Assembly: GCA_039934475.1 (NCBI GenBank)
Contig: JBDTMC010000448.1
Coordinates: 1 to 6,538, forward strand
Length of the DNA stretch: 6,538 nucleotides
Source: JBDTMC01 sp039934475
Lineage (GTDB): Bacteria > Acidobacteriota > Terriglobia > Bryobacterales > Bryobacteraceae
Direction of reading: 5' to 3'
Positions within the stretch are counted from its first letter, which is position 1. Every line of letters begins with the position of its first letter. The position numbers were made by a program, and so were the translations under genes. Below the pieces are notes generated by a model. That model searched no databases and had not been told where the DNA came from. It worked only from the letters and a program-made list of their open reading frames with translations. This document shows positions 5,343-6,538 of the stretch, in pieces.

Positions 5343-6272
5343 CTATCCCCGTCCCGTTTCCCCGCCCCGGGGACCGCGCGGGTGGATGCCGAGGTGATCG
5401 CAGGGGGCGTCGGTGAGGTTTTGGGCGACGCCCAGGTAGCGTTCGGTGGTTTGGATAGAGGCATGGCCGAGGGAGATCTGGATTTGTTCGAGGGGGGCGC
5501 GGCCCTGGTGGGCGAGTTTGGCAAAGGTGCGGCGGACGTCGTGCGGCGCGATCGTGACCCCCAACTCCTCCCCATACGCCTGGACGACTTCGTAGATCGA
5601 CTGGGCACTCATGCCCTGGGCGGTAATGCGGTCGGCTTTGTTGATGGCTCCGAGCAGCAGGCCTTGGGCATAACCGGCCGTGGCGAGCCACTCGTCGACG
5701 GCGACCTTGGCCCAGGGCGGCATGGGCACGGTCCGGACGCGGCCTCCCTTCCCTCTTAGGTCGACGAGGCACCAACGTCCGTCGCGCTGCTGGATCTCTT
5801 CGATCCGCAGACGCGCCAGCTCTTGGCGCCGTAAACCGCAGCCTACCAGGAGCGAAAGCACCGCCCGGTCCCGGAGACCTTTGTTGGTGTCGCTGGCCGG
5901 GAGATCGAGCAACGCTTCGGTCTGCGGGAGGGTCAGCCAGTTCCCTGCCCTGACGCCGTGCCGCTTAGCGCCCTTGACGCGGGCCACCGCGACGGCGACT
6001 TCCGGGGCCAACAATCCGTTATCGGCTGCCTCGGCGGCGAGCTTGCGGATGGCGCTGAGACGGACATTGATGGAGGAGGCAGCCAACCCCTCCCGCTCAA
6101 GGGCCGCCCGCCAAGCCTGCACGGTGGCTTTCGAGAAGCCGGCGGTGCCGGTTTCCACGCACCAGCGCTGAAATCCGTCGAGCGCCTGGCGGTAGGCGCG
6201 CTTGGAATGAGGAGAAGTGACGCTATCGAGCACGAGGCTCTGGATCTGGAGCCAGGGGTCGCCCGCCCGCAC
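5343..6272 (-). CDS. Tyrosine recombinase / integrase
   Basis: This is a site-specific recombinase of the phage-integrase/XerC-D class, 309 residues from the chosen start, a normal length. The N-terminal SAM-like core-binding domain (~1-100) includes SPHSKRAYRQALDGFQRW (20-37) and SSINVRLSAIRKLAAEAADN (66-85). The catalytic domain shows the full set: Arg148 in GCGLRRQELARL, Lys175 in GKGGRVRTVPMP, His244-xx-Arg247 in APHDVRRTFAKLA, His270 in LGHAS and the nucleophile Tyr279 in TTERYLG. No residue is missing, so it should be active. The frame is open further upstream, but that part is the shadow of the HNH gene. No ATG is available near the family's usual start, so I chose GTG at 6270-6272, nine bases after GAGGGG. 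TTG at 6273-6275, or CTG at 6291-6293 overlapping the HNH stop, are alternatives. A Gly/Arg-rich C-terminal tail (HPRGPRGGETGRG) is unusual. Confidence 0.9.
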   Translation of the reverse strand: MRAGDPWLQIQSLVLDSVTSPHSKRAYRQALDGFQRWCVETGTAGFSKATVQAWRAALEREGLAASSINVRLSAIRKLAAEAADNGLLAPEVAVAVARVKGAKRHGVRAGNWLTLPQTEALLDLPASDTNKGLRDRAVLSLLVGCGLRRQELARLRIEEIQQRDGRWCLVDLRGKGGRVRTVPMPPWAKVAVDEWLATAGYAQGLLLGAINKADRITAQGMSAQSIYEVVQAYGEELGVTIAPHDVRRTFAKLAHQGRAPLEQIQISLGHASIQTTERYLGVAQNLTDAPCDHLGIHPRGPRGGETGRG

Positions 6273-6289
6273 CAACTCCTGCCCCTCGC

Positions 6290-6538
6290 TCAGACGGCCT
6301 CCGGAAACTGCAACTGCAACTGCACCGGGACACCGGGGTGCTGCTCGGCCCACAGAGCCACCAGGGGCAGGGGGAGCCAGGCGCGGAGAGCGGCGAGGCG
6401 ATGGAGGCGGGCATGGCAGGCCGCGCAGACAGTAATGAGCCATTGGCTTTCGTTGAGACCGGGTCTGCGGTGGTGGACATGAAGGGGGCGGGCCACCCCG
6501 CAGGCACAGCAACATCGGCCATCGCGGTTAAGAATCTG
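6290..6538 (-). CDS. HNH endonuclease, C-terminal part (5' end outside window)
   Basis: The 82 visible residues run in from the right edge. They carry a complete HNH/McrA-type nuclease motif: RDGRCCCACG (5-14) with the zinc pair Cys10-xx-Cys13, VHHRRPG (21-27) with the catalytic His pair, and LITVCAACHARLHR (34-47) with the second zinc pair Cys38-xx-Cys41 and a following His. Domain order and spacing are typical, so the nuclease core is intact and only the N-terminus is lost. The C-terminal tail is hydrophobic, then VQLQLQFPEAV, encoded in part by three tandem copies of aactgc (plus strand, 6306-6323). The stop is TGA at 6290-6292, 17 bases before the chosen integrase start, so the two genes are probably co-transcribed. 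The target could be DNA nicking at a mobile element end or invading DNA; nothing here decides. Confidence 0.85.
   Translation of the reverse strand, partial: QILNRDGRCCCACGVARPLHVHHRRPGLNESQWLITVCAACHARLHRLAALRAWLPLPLVALWAEQHPGVPVQLQLQFPEAV

Noticed and set aside
4952..5608. 218-residue minus-strand frame overlapping the integrase 3' end
   Set aside because: It is Pro/Ser/Arg-rich and its first half lies out of frame within the catalytic domain of a complete recombinase. No motif was recognised.
5382..6482. Several plus-strand Gly/Asp/Arg-rich frames opposite the integrase and HNH genes
   Set aside because: These are typical antisense shadows of G+C-rich coding sequence.
1..6538. tRNA genes and CRISPR arrays
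   Set aside because: I found no cloverleaf with a TTCGAAT-type T-loop and no regularly spaced repeat-spacer pattern on reading both strands.

Overview
The window is G+C-moderate bacterial DNA. Gene style, the tyrosine recombinase type, and the stem-loop-rich intergenic DNA built on GTGGGAAAG/CTTTCCCAC words suggest an Acidobacteriota genome of the Koribacter/Sulfotelmatobacter kind. That assignment rests on remembered sequence style, not a search.

Layout, left to right. (1) 1-446 holds the 3' part of an unrecognised plus-strand gene that enters from outside the window. (2) 447-886 has no credible gene. It carries a cluster of strong inverted repeats: a branched structure at 541-659 containing two hairpins, then a third hairpin at 677-715 that is a diverged copy of the first. 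(3) 887-4672 is a tight four-gene minus-strand operon, read right to left, in which every stop codon overlaps the next start. It encodes a membrane MHYT-PAS-SpoIIE/PP2C phosphatase, a coiled-coil GGDEF diguanylate cyclase, a GHKL-type (anti-sigma-like) kinase and a STAS-domain antagonist. (4) 4673-5342 is a 670-base gap with four consecutive small hairpins just upstream of the operon, a competing 50-codon plus-strand ORF, imperfect AAAAGGGRAC direct repeats, and a hairpin with 9-base direct repeats beside the integrase stop. (5) 5343-6538 carries a complete tyrosine recombinase and, upstream of it, the C-terminal part of an HNH endonuclease that runs off the window. Both are on the minus strand and nearly touch.

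How the genes probably work together. The four-gene operon has the parts list of the Pseudomonas SiaABCD network: PP2C phosphatase, kinase, small phospho-switch protein and diguanylate cyclase. Here the order is different, the membrane sensor is MHYT rather than the SiaA type, and the switch protein is a STAS domain. The inferred circuit is as follows. The MHYT/PAS phosphatase senses a signal and dephosphorylates the STAS protein at its SSG serine. The kinase rephosphorylates it. The phosphorylation state then decides whether the STAS protein binds the cyclase stalk (or the kinase), which sets c-di-GMP output. No sigma factor or DNA-binding protein is encoded in the operon, so the output appears to be c-di-GMP rather than transcription. 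The HNH-recombinase pair looks like a separate mobile or accessory module.
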